NCBI GenBank assembly: GCA_013911195.1 | Contig: JACETS010000119.1 | Coordinates: 1-8,006, forward strand | DNA: 8,006 nucleotides | Direction: 5' to 3' | Origin: Verrucomicrobiales bacterium | GTDB taxonomy: Bacteria > Verrucomicrobiota > Verrucomicrobiia > Verrucomicrobiales > DEV007 | Shown: piece by piece, positions 1 to 6,461 of the stretch | Numbering within the stretch: position 1 is the first letter of the stretch | Layout of the letters: every line of letters starts with the position of its first letter | Made by a program: the position numbers and the translations under genes | Notes under the pieces: generated by a model | What the model was told of the DNA's origin: nothing | Seen by the model: the letters and a program-made list of their open reading frames with translations, nothing else | The model's database searches: none

Positions 1-1
1 A

Positions 2-595
2 ATCTTTATAGGCCGTACTCGTGATGTAGGCCATATCTCTAAAGAAGATGCTATTGGCTATGGCTTAACGGGACCAAACCTTAGAGGTTCAGGTGTTGAA
101 TTTGATATGCGTAAAAACCATCCTTACTTGGGCTACGAAAAATATGATTTTGATATCCCTATTGGAAAGGTGGGAGATTCATTTGATCGCTATCTTGTGC
201 GAATGGAGGAGATGAAAGAGAGTGTGAAGATTTTACGACAAGTCTGTGAGAAACTCCCTAAAGGTCCCGTTAATATTACAGATCCTAAAGGTACTTTGCC
301 TGATAAAGAAAAAGTCATGATGAGTATGGAAGAGCTTATTCATCATTTCATTGTAGCGACACAAGGTATTGATGCGCCTGAAGGTGAAGTTTATTTTGGA
401 GCTGAAAATCCCAAAGGAGAACTTGGATTTTACATCAATTCTAAAGGCGGTGGCGTTCCTCACCGTCTAAAGATTAGAAGTCCCTCTTTTGTGAATCTTA
501 GTATTCTGCCCAAACTTCTACCTGGGCATATGATTAGTGATGTTGTAGCTATACTTGGTAGTTTAGATTTTGTAATGGGGGAGTGTGATCGCTAA
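2..595 (+). CDS. nuoD: NADH-quinone oxidoreductase subunit D (NuoD), 3' part, 5' end outside the window
   Basis: NuoD is the 49-kDa-type subunit of complex I. It is related to the large subunit of [NiFe] hydrogenases and, with NuoB, forms the quinone-reduction site at the foot of the peripheral arm. The reading frame is open from base 2, before the first in-window ATG at 107, so that ATG is internal and not the start. The 197 visible residues begin IFIGRTRDVGHISKEDAIGY and continue through the family segments LTGPNLRGSGVEFDMRKNHP, YDRYLVRMEEM-like (FDRYLVRMEEM) and GGGVPHRLKIRSPSFVNL. They end in LDFVMGECDR, matching the usual C-terminal DxVMGExDR; the cysteine replaces a residue that is commonly valine. 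The C-terminus is complete and the TAA stop is at 593-595. nuoE follows after six bases, so the two genes are almost certainly cotranscribed. The identification is secure; only the N-terminal half is unseen. Confidence 0.97.
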   Translation: MFIGRTRDVGHISKEDAIGYGLTGPNLRGSGVEFDMRKNHPYLGYEKYDFDIPIGKVGDSFDRYLVRMEEMKESVKILRQVCEKLPKGPVNITDPKGTLPDKEKVMMSMEELIHHFIVATQGIDAPEGEVYFGAENPKGELGFYINSKGGGVPHRLKIRSPSFVNLSILPKLLPGHMISDVVAILGSLDFVMGECDR

Positions 596-601
596 ATAAC
601 T

Positions 602-1099
602 ATGGATATTCCCAAAGAGTTAGAAGAAAAGGCGGATGATTACATTAGTCATTATCCAGAGGATCAATCTAGAAGTGCGACTTTACCTTTGCTCCATCTA
701 CTGCAAGAAGAGTATGGATTTATTACAGAAGACTCGATTTCTTGGGTTGCTAAAAAGTTAAATTTAGAGCCGATCAATGTACTCGAAGTTGTAACATTTT
801 ATCCTGGTCTCAGACAATCAGCACCCGGGAAATACCATATTAGGGTTTGTAGAACCTTATCCTGTGCAATGGCAGGTTGTTATGAAACTATGGATAAATT
901 TTGTGAGGTAACTGGCATCGATCGTTCAAATGTCTCCCATCACAACCCTATTGCAGTTTCGGAAGATGGAAAATTTAGTATTGAATTCGCAGAATGTTTG
1001 GCGAGCTGTGGAACAGGGCCTGTATGCCTTATTGGCGATGATTTTCATGAGTCAGTAAAAGTAAGAGATGTTGAGAAATTAATAGGAAATTACGATTAA
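602..1099 (+). CDS. nuoE: NADH-quinone oxidoreductase subunit E (NuoE), 24-kDa-type [2Fe-2S] subunit
   Basis: NuoE is a cytoplasmic subunit of the NADH dehydrogenase module. It has a thioredoxin-like [2Fe-2S] domain carrying cluster N1a next to the FMN of NuoF. The 165 residues are normal length. An N-terminal helical region (about 1-70, with LPLLHLLQEEYGFITEDSI and VVTFYPGLRQ) precedes the ferredoxin domain. The four cluster ligands are visible as C83-x4-C88 (in VCRTLSCAMAGC) and C132-x3-C136 (in ECLASCGTGP). The gap between the pairs is 43 residues, about eight more than I recall for E. coli or Thermus, filled by the segment around 106-120. Extra cysteines occur at 93, 101 and 142. The ATG at 602 gives the expected N-terminus, although no good Shine-Dalgarno sequence precedes it; a G-rich stretch at 577-581 is about 20 bases away. 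The TAA stop overlaps the nuoF ATG by one base (TAATG), suggesting translational coupling between two proteins that bind each other. Confidence 0.97.
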   Translation: MDIPKELEEKADDYISHYPEDQSRSATLPLLHLLQEEYGFITEDSISWVAKKLNLEPINVLEVVTFYPGLRQSAPGKYHIRVCRTLSCAMAGCYETMDKFCEVTGIDRSNVSHHNPIAVSEDGKFSIEFAECLASCGTGPVCLIGDDFHESVKVRDVEKLIGNYD

Positions 1100-2499
1100 T
1101 GGCTGCTTTAAAATACATCAAAGGTAAACAACCTCACAAACGTGAATATCGGATGATCTTTCGTAATGTCGATCGTCAGGGTTGGGATACGTCCATAAAA
1201 TCCTATATATCTGATGGTGGTTACAAGGATTTTAAAAAAGCCTTAAAAATGAAGCCTCAGGAAATTACTGATGAGGTTAAAGCTTCAGGATTAAGAGGAC
1301 GTGGTGGTGCTGGTTTTCCTACTGGCGTTAAATGGGGTTTTATACCTCCAAATAACACTAAGCCAGTCTACTTGATTTGTAATTGTGATGAATCCGAACC
1401 TGGTACTTTCAAGGATCGCTACATTGTTCATCAGGATCCCCACCAGCTTATAGAGGGCATGTTAATCTCTTGTTATGCGGTAGGTGCAAAAGTTGCTTAC
1501 ATTTATATAAGAGAAGAATTTCCGGAGGGTGCCAAAATACTAGAAAAAGCCATTGAAGAGGCAAGATCTAAAAAGTTTTTAGGTAAGAATATTCTTGGAA
1601 CAAAATTCAGCTGTGAAATATATGTCCATCGTGGTGCTGGAGCTTACATATGCGGCGAAGAAACTGGTCTCATTGAATCATTGGAAGGAAAAAGACCATA
1701 TCCTAGAATTAAGCCTCCATATTTTCCGGCTGCATTGGGTCTGTATATGTGTCCAACTATCGTCAATAATGTAGAGTCTTTGTGCCATGTTAAGCACGTA
1801 ATAGGAATGGGTGGAAAAAAATACTCTCGGATTGGAACTCCTCGAAATACTGGTACAAGAATATTATGTGTTAGTGGAGATGTTGTTAATCCTGGTTACT
1901 TCGAAATAGAGGTGGGAAAAATTACCATGGGAGAGTTAATTTATGAAGTTTGTGGGGGATTGAAAAAAGGACGGAAGTTAAAAGCGGTGATTCCTGGAGG
2001 ATCGTCAGCTAAAGTTTTAAGTGCTGACGAAAGCTATACGGTTCGAGACGGTGAATCAGAAAAAGTTATAGGCATTGATGATATTCCTATGGATTTTGAT
2101 ACTATGGCTCAGTGTGGTTCAATGGCTGGATCAGGAGGGGTTATTGTTATGGATGATAGCCGAGATATGGCGTGGATTCTTAACAACATTAACACTTTCT
2201 ATGCACATGAATCATGTGGGCAATGTACTCCCTGCCGAGAGGGATCTTTATGGATGAAAAAGATTACAGATCGGATGGTTTCTGGTTCTGGGGTTCCTTC
2301 TGATTTAAAAACCCTCTCCTCTATTGGAGATAATATTGCAGGAAGGACTATTTGTGCTTTTGGAGAAGCCTGTGCATGGCCGACTCAGAGTTTTGTAGCT
2401 AAGTTTCCTGAAGACTTCAAAAAACACACCAAACCGAGAAACGCAAAGAAAGAACTTAATCCTGAATCCAAAATCGCTGCTGCGGGTTTAATTAGATAG
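1099..2499 (+). CDS. nuoF: NADH-quinone oxidoreductase subunit F (NuoF), NADH- and FMN-binding 51-kDa-type subunit
   Basis: NuoF is the electron-input subunit: it oxidises NADH, holds FMN and passes electrons to [4Fe-4S] cluster N3. The 466 residues are typical. The glycine-rich nucleotide-binding motif GRGGAGFPTGVKW is at 67-79 and the FMN-site segment CDESEPGTFKDR at 96-107. The second glycine-rich segment, GAGAYICGEETGLIESLEG, is at 179-197. An SLBB-like domain follows at roughly 250-340. The N3 ligands are C373, C376 and C379 in SCGQCTPCREG, plus C419 in TICAFGEACAWP. C425, close to C419, stands where many homologues have alanine. The ATG shares its A with the nuoE stop, and a weak AGGA lies at 1084-1087. 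The N-terminal extension of about 30 residues before the flavin domain looks normal for the family. The next gene starts four bases after the TAG, in a run TAGATAGATAA that gives stops in more than one frame. Confidence 0.98.
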   Translation: MAALKYIKGKQPHKREYRMIFRNVDRQGWDTSIKSYISDGGYKDFKKALKMKPQEITDEVKASGLRGRGGAGFPTGVKWGFIPPNNTKPVYLICNCDESEPGTFKDRYIVHQDPHQLIEGMLISCYAVGAKVAYIYIREEFPEGAKILEKAIEEARSKKFLGKNILGTKFSCEIYVHRGAGAYICGEETGLIESLEGKRPYPRIKPPYFPAALGLYMCPTIVNNVESLCHVKHVIGMGGKKYSRIGTPRNTGTRILCVSGDVVNPGYFEIEVGKITMGELIYEVCGGLKKGRKLKAVIPGGSSAKVLSADESYTVRDGESEKVIGIDDIPMDFDTMAQCGSMAGSGGVIVMDDSRDMAWILNNINTFYAHESCGQCTPCREGSLWMKKITDRMVSGSGVPSDLKTLSSIGDNIAGRTICAFGEACAWPTQSFVAKFPEDFKKHTKPRNAKKELNPESKIAAAGLIR

Positions 2500-2503
2500 A
2501 TAA

Positions 2504-4216
2504 ATGCCTGATAACAAAAACAGCATTGATTTAGTGAATGTCCAAGTAGATGGGCACTGGATTAAAGTTAAAAAAGGTACTCGTATGATCGAGGCCTGTA
2601 AACAAGCAGAAGCTGAGGTGCCTCACTACTGTTATCATCCTAAGCTCACATCTCCTGGAAATTGTCGTATGTGCCTAGTTGAGATGGGAATGCCGCCTCG
2701 TCCAGCGCCTGGAGAAGTAATCGAAACTGTCAATGATGGGCATGCAAATATAAACTGGATGCCGAGGCCGGTAATAGCATGTGCGAACACCGTTGCTGAG
2801 GGTATGGGTATAAGGACTCAGTCCACTCTGGCAAAAGAGTGCCGTGAGGGAGTAATGGAATTTTTATTAATCAATCACCCGCTCGATTGTCCCATTTGTG
2901 ACCAGGCTGGTGAATGCACGCTTCAAGAATATAGTGTTGAACACGGTAAAGGTGAGTCCAGGTTTTTGGAACAAAAAGTAAAAAAACCAAAAAATGTTGA
3001 AATTGGACCTCGTATAAGGTTAGACGATGAGAGATGCGTTTTATGTTCTAGATGTGTTAGGTTCAGCAATGAAATTGTTGATGATGATGTTTTAGGCTTT
3101 GTAGACCGCGGGAGTCATAATGTATTGACCGTTCATCCTGATAAACCTTTAGCTAATAATTATTCTTTAAATACAGTGGATATATGCCCTGTTGGAGCAC
3201 TGACTTCAAACGATTTCAGATTCCAGATGAGGGTTTGGTTTATGAGGGAAACTAAGTCAATTTGTACAGGTTGTGCAAGGGGTTGCAATATTTTGATTAG
3301 TTCCAGAGAAAATAAAATCTATCGCCAAACTCCTCGCGAGAATAACGAAGTAAATTCCGCATGGATGTGTGATTCAGGTAGAATGCATTATCACACTCTT
3401 GAGACAGAAAAGAGACTGACTGATCCAATGGTTAAGAAAGGCAAAAGTCATGAGGTGATTGACTGGCCGACAGCAATACATAAAGCGACGAGAGGGTTGT
3501 CGAAATTTAGTGGTGAACAAATTGCCATTATAGGCTCTGCTGGAATGACCAATGAAGAATTGTTTCTTTTGAAAACATTATCTTCCACTCTAAACGCAGG
3601 AATTGTTGATGTGGTTAAAGTTGAAGGTGAAGGTGATGAATATCTTAGTCATAAAGATAAGAGGCCAAATACCAATGGAGCTAAAGCCATACTTAAACTC
3701 AGAAATCCAGGCTCAAAAATAAATACGATTAAGAAACGTATTAAAGACGGAGAAATAAAGGCTCTTTTAGTTTATGGAGAAAATGTTATTAGGTTTGGTA
3801 TAGATGAAGAAATTTTAAAGAATTTAAAGTTTTTGGTATGTTCTCATATACAGGCCAATTCCCTAGCTGAATTTTCCAATGTTATTTTGCCAGGTTCTGG
3901 CTATGCGGAAAAGAGAGGTTCAATGATAAACGCGACCGGCAGATTACAGGTTTTGAATAAAGCCATAGAACCTCCTGGTCAAAGCCGTGAGGATTGGGAA
4001 ATATTGCAAGATCTTAACCGATCGCTAGATGGAAAGGATCAAATTACCGAAATCGCTGATCTGTTTTCTGAAATGGCTAATCAGGTTCCTATTATAAAAC
4101 AAAAAACATTATCCTCTATTGGGGACCTTGGGGTTAATGTCGTCGAAACTGGTGAAACAGTGCCACTCTTGGAGAGGGAAGCGAAACGAGTTAGAGAGGG
4201 ATTAATTGTAGGGTAG
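2504..4216 (+). CDS. nuoG: NADH-quinone oxidoreductase subunit G (NuoG), compact 75-kDa-type Fe-S subunit with N7 ligands
   Basis: NuoG is the largest peripheral-arm subunit and carries most of the Fe-S wire from NuoF to NuoI. The N-terminal plant-ferredoxin-like domain holds [2Fe-2S] N1b (C43, C54, C57, C93; NCRMCLVEMG). Next comes the His-Cys3 set for N5 (H125, C129, C132, C138; HPLDCPICDQAGEC). The N4 set is C178, C181, C184 and C228 (CVLCSRCVRF and DICPVGAL). The optional N7 set is also present: C254, C257, C261 and C289 (CTGCARGC and MCDSGR). From about 300 the protein resembles a molybdopterin-oxidoreductase domain without cofactor, ending in the typical LPGSGYAEKRGSMINATGR segment near 462-480. 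At 570 residues it is clearly shorter than E. coli (908) or Thermus (783), the loss being in this C-terminal domain; the reading frame is uninterrupted, so it is not a pseudogene. The ATG at 2504 lacks an obvious Shine-Dalgarno, and nuoH begins two bases after the stop. Confidence 0.97.
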   Translation: MPDNKNSIDLVNVQVDGHWIKVKKGTRMIEACKQAEAEVPHYCYHPKLTSPGNCRMCLVEMGMPPRPAPGEVIETVNDGHANINWMPRPVIACANTVAEGMGIRTQSTLAKECREGVMEFLLINHPLDCPICDQAGECTLQEYSVEHGKGESRFLEQKVKKPKNVEIGPRIRLDDERCVLCSRCVRFSNEIVDDDVLGFVDRGSHNVLTVHPDKPLANNYSLNTVDICPVGALTSNDFRFQMRVWFMRETKSICTGCARGCNILISSRENKIYRQTPRENNEVNSAWMCDSGRMHYHTLETEKRLTDPMVKKGKSHEVIDWPTAIHKATRGLSKFSGEQIAIIGSAGMTNEELFLLKTLSSTLNAGIVDVVKVEGEGDEYLSHKDKRPNTNGAKAILKLRNPGSKINTIKKRIKDGEIKALLVYGENVIRFGIDEEILKNLKFLVCSHIQANSLAEFSNVILPGSGYAEKRGSMINATGRLQVLNKAIEPPGQSREDWEILQDLNRSLDGKDQITEIADLFSEMANQVPIIKQKTLSSIGDLGVNVVETGETVPLLEREAKRVREGLIVG

Positions 4217-4218
4217 TA

Positions 4219-5388
4219 ATGAGTTTTTCAATGACAGCCAGTATTCAGTTTGCGGATGTGTTGCCGTTCTTGATATCTTTTATCAAGATTGCTGTTGTTA
4301 TATTTGCTGTCATCTTGCCGATGGTGGCTTATTCCGTTTGGGCTGAAAGAAGAATGAGTGCAATTATTCAGGAGAGGGTAGGGCCAAACAGGGTTGGTAT
4401 TCCATTCACTAAGATTGGGTTATCAGGCTTAGGTCAACCCATAGCCGATGGTCTTAAGTTCATACTCAAAGAGGATTTCACTCCGGGACATGTAAATAAA
4501 TTTTATTACTGGTTGGCTCCTGCCTTAACTATGGTTCCTGCTTTGTTGACTTGTGCGGTTTTACCATTTGGTAGTGAGCTTTTTGGAGAAAAGATGGTCA
4601 TAGCTGACTTAGATGTTGGGCCTCTTTTTGTTTTTGCTATCGCGTCTTTGAGCGTATACGGAATAGTTTTAGCCGGTTGGGCGTCCAACTCAAAATACTC
4701 TTTTCTTGGGGGAGTGAGATCGAGTAGTCAGATGATTTCTTATGAAATTTCATTGGGACTCTCTCTGGTTCCAGTGCTTCTTATTTTTGGAGAACTTAAT
4801 TTGGGTAAAATTGTAGAGGAACAAAGTAAAAATGGATGGCTTCTCTTACCATTTTGGGGTGAAGGAGCCATTTGGAATGGGGGAGTCGACAGATTCTTTT
4901 TACTCTTTCCTGCCTTCATTGCTTTTATTGTTTTTACTACTTCAATGTTTGCTGAGACTAACAGATTGCCATTTGATCTTCCAGAGTGTGAAACTGAGCT
5001 GGTTGCCGGTTATCACACCGAATACTCATCCATGAAGTTTGCCTTATTCTTTCTAGGTGAGTATGCCGCGATGATTATTGGCTCAGGTGTTATAGTAACA
5101 CTATTTTTAGGAGGATGGTCATTGCCTTTCGGTCTTGATGCACTGTTGATGAGTTGGGCAGGTAATCCAGCTGAGATTCCATGGTGGATTGGCCTTATTC
5201 ATATTGGTACATTTCTTACCAAGGTTATTGCATTTATACTATTCTTCATTTGGGTCAGGTGGACCCTTCCTCGTTTCAGGTACGATCAATTGATGAAGCT
5301 TGGGTGGATTGTATTTTTCGAGCTTGCTTTAATTAATATTTTTATTACGGCAGGCATACTGGTTTTAACACGTTCTCCTTCAAATTAA
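4219..5388 (+). CDS. nuoH: NADH-quinone oxidoreductase subunit H (NuoH), ND1-type membrane subunit
   Basis: NuoH is the inner-membrane subunit that anchors the peripheral arm and forms much of the quinone-entry channel. The 389 residues carry about eight hydrophobic helices (for example near 17-40, 98-116, 134-155, 226-243, 275-297, 326-347 and 362-384). The conserved cytoplasmic loops are clear: ERRMSAIIQERVGPNRVG at 43-60; GWASNSKYSFLGGVRSSSQM at 153-172, followed by ISYE; and FAETNRLPFDLPECETELV at 244-262, followed by AGYHTEYS. These are the classic ND1/NuoH signatures, including acidic residues of the quinone loop. It is about 60 residues longer than the 325-residue E. coli protein, through longer segments near 117-133, 192-224 and 300-322; many bacterial homologues share such lengths. 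The ATG at 4219 is two bases after the nuoG TAG (TAGTAATG); an in-frame ATG at 4231 is a less likely alternative. No convincing Shine-Dalgarno is visible, so coupling to nuoG translation is likely. Confidence 0.98.
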   Translation: MSFSMTASIQFADVLPFLISFIKIAVVIFAVILPMVAYSVWAERRMSAIIQERVGPNRVGIPFTKIGLSGLGQPIADGLKFILKEDFTPGHVNKFYYWLAPALTMVPALLTCAVLPFGSELFGEKMVIADLDVGPLFVFAIASLSVYGIVLAGWASNSKYSFLGGVRSSSQMISYEISLGLSLVPVLLIFGELNLGKIVEEQSKNGWLLLPFWGEGAIWNGGVDRFFLLFPAFIAFIVFTTSMFAETNRLPFDLPECETELVAGYHTEYSSMKFALFFLGEYAAMIIGSGVIVTLFLGGWSLPFGLDALLMSWAGNPAEIPWWIGLIHIGTFLTKVIAFILFFIWVRWTLPRFRYDQLMKLGWIVFFELALINIFITAGILVLTRSPSN

Positions 5389-5390
5389 TA

Positions 5391-5921
5391 ATGGCTATAG
5401 AAGTAAAACGTCCAAATCTGAAATGGTATGAAAAATTATATTTTCCAGCCATCATCAAAGGTTTAAAGATTACCATTGGTCACGCTTTTCGCATCTTACT
5501 AAAAAAGAAAAAGGTTACGATGCAGTATCCTGAAGAGAAGTGGGATGATAATATGCCTGAATACTATCGTGGGGCCCCTGCACTAGTAACCGATGAGCAT
5601 GGCAGAGAAAGATGTGTTTCTTGCCAATTATGTGAGTTTATATGCCCTCCAAGAGCAATCACAATTATACCCGAGGAGATTCCATCTGATGATCAATGGG
5701 CAAAAGTCGAAAAAAGACCTAAGGAATTTGAAATTGATATGATCAGATGCATCTACTGTGGAATGTGTGAAGAAGTGTGTCCGGAGCAAGCAATTTTTCT
5801 ACGCAAAGATTACGCCATCACAGGAGTTACTCGCGATGAAATGAAACATGATAAAGACAAACTTTATGAAATTGGAGGTGTCCGCGAAGGGCTCGTAAAT
5901 AAATGGAATAAGTTAAAATAA
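5391..5921 (+). CDS. nuoI: NADH-quinone oxidoreductase subunit I (NuoI), 8Fe-8S ferredoxin-type subunit
   Basis: NuoI (23-kDa type) carries clusters N6a and N6b and links NuoG to NuoB close to the membrane. The 176 residues show two complete [4Fe-4S] motifs: C75, C78, C81 and C85 in CVSCQLCEFICPPRAI, and C120, C123, C126 and C130 in CIYCGMCEEVCPEQAI. The RGAPAL segment at 60-65, which usually precedes the first motif, is present. The N-terminal 40 residues (LYFPAIIKGLKITIGHAFRI, then lysines) look like the amphipathic helix that lies along the membrane. A charged tail of about 35 residues follows the second cluster. The ATG at 5391 is two bases after the nuoH TAA (TAATAATG), with no Shine-Dalgarno in the AT-rich upstream sequence, suggesting translation by reinitiation or coupling. 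Its position between nuoH and nuoJ is the usual one. Confidence 0.98.
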   Translation: MAIEVKRPNLKWYEKLYFPAIIKGLKITIGHAFRILLKKKKVTMQYPEEKWDDNMPEYYRGAPALVTDEHGRERCVSCQLCEFICPPRAITIIPEEIPSDDQWAKVEKRPKEFEIDMIRCIYCGMCEEVCPEQAIFLRKDYAITGVTRDEMKHDKDKLYEIGGVREGLVNKWNKLK

Positions 5922-5932
5922 TAAATTAATCT

Positions 5933-6451
5933 GTGTACCCCCTTTTTTACATCTTTTCGGCATTGATGTTAGGCTTTGGCTTAATGGTCATAATATGCCG
6001 TAACCCAGTATCGAGTGCATTAAGTTTGGTTATTTCTTTTTTGGGATTAGCTGCCCTTTTCATAACCTTAAACGCATACTTTATCGGGGTTATTCAAATT
6101 CTTGTATATACAGGTGCAGTGATGGTTTTGTTTTTATTTATCATCATGCTTTTGGATATTAAGGAGGAAAAACGAAAGGATTGGAATTTGCCTGCAATCG
6201 CTGGAACCGTTGTTGTTGTATTTCTTCTAGTGTCACAATTGATCAGTGTTCTTCATGCTTTTCAAGGTGGTCGTCAAAAGATGTCTGAATTGACTGATTC
6301 AGAAATAACAAATGATGTAAAAAGTATTGGTCAGGAAATATTCACTAACTTTAATTTTCATTTACAGGTATTGGGAGTCCTTCTTCTCGTAGCAACCATA
6401 GGGGTTGTTGTTTTAAGTCGTCGTCAACGAAAGGAAAGTATTAAGAACTGA
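5933..6451 (+). CDS. nuoJ: NADH-quinone oxidoreductase subunit J (NuoJ), ND6-type membrane subunit, GTG start
   Basis: NuoJ is a small inner-membrane subunit next to NuoK and NuoH. It helps transmit the redox-linked change to the proton channels. The 172 residues hold five likely helices (about 3-21, 28-48, 52-74, 87-107 and 143-162). The best-conserved element is QILVYTGAVMVLFLFIIMLL at 55-74, where Y59 and the following GA belong to the TM3 pi-bulge segment of ND6/NuoJ. The CRNPVSSALSLVISFLGLA segment after TM1 is also typical. The start must be GTG at 5933: an in-frame TAA lies at 5927-5929, and the first in-frame ATG (5966) would remove most of the first helix. No Shine-Dalgarno is visible in the 11-base AT-rich gap after nuoI, so expression may depend on upstream translation. 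The C-terminus is basic (SRRQRKE). Confidence 0.96.
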   Translation: MYPLFYIFSALMLGFGLMVIICRNPVSSALSLVISFLGLAALFITLNAYFIGVIQILVYTGAVMVLFLFIIMLLDIKEEKRKDWNLPAIAGTVVVVFLLVSQLISVLHAFQGGRQKMSELTDSEITNDVKSIGQEIFTNFNFHLQVLGVLLLVATIGVVVLSRRQRKESIKN

Positions 6452-6461
6452 TATTGTTACT

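Noticed and set aside
107..109. ATG at 107 as the start of a 162-residue protein
   Set aside because: The frame is open upstream to base 2 and the upstream codons match NuoD, so this is an internal methionine.
233..463. Minus-strand open frame of 76 residues opposite nuoD
   Set aside because: It lies entirely within well-conserved nuoD coding sequence, has no recognisable domain and no start signal; it is a shadow frame.
2075..2257. Plus-strand open frame of 60 residues within nuoF
   Set aside because: It overlaps the conserved SLBB and N3 region of nuoF in another frame. Its hydrophobic look comes from frame-shifted nuoF codons.
2504..4216. NuoG as a formate dehydrogenase or NAD-reducing hydrogenase subunit
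   Set aside because: The N-terminal Fe-S layout is shared with those families, but there are no molybdenum-cofactor residues to speak of in the short C-terminal domain. The flanking genes are all complex I subunits.
4506..4688. Minus-strand open frame of 60 residues opposite nuoH
   Set aside because: It is antisense to conserved membrane helices of nuoH, with no supporting motif or promoter.
4832..5035. Plus-strand open frame of 67 residues within nuoH
   Set aside because: It is an alternative frame over the NuoH helices and quinone loop; the leucine and phenylalanine richness is a shadow of T-rich membrane-protein codons.
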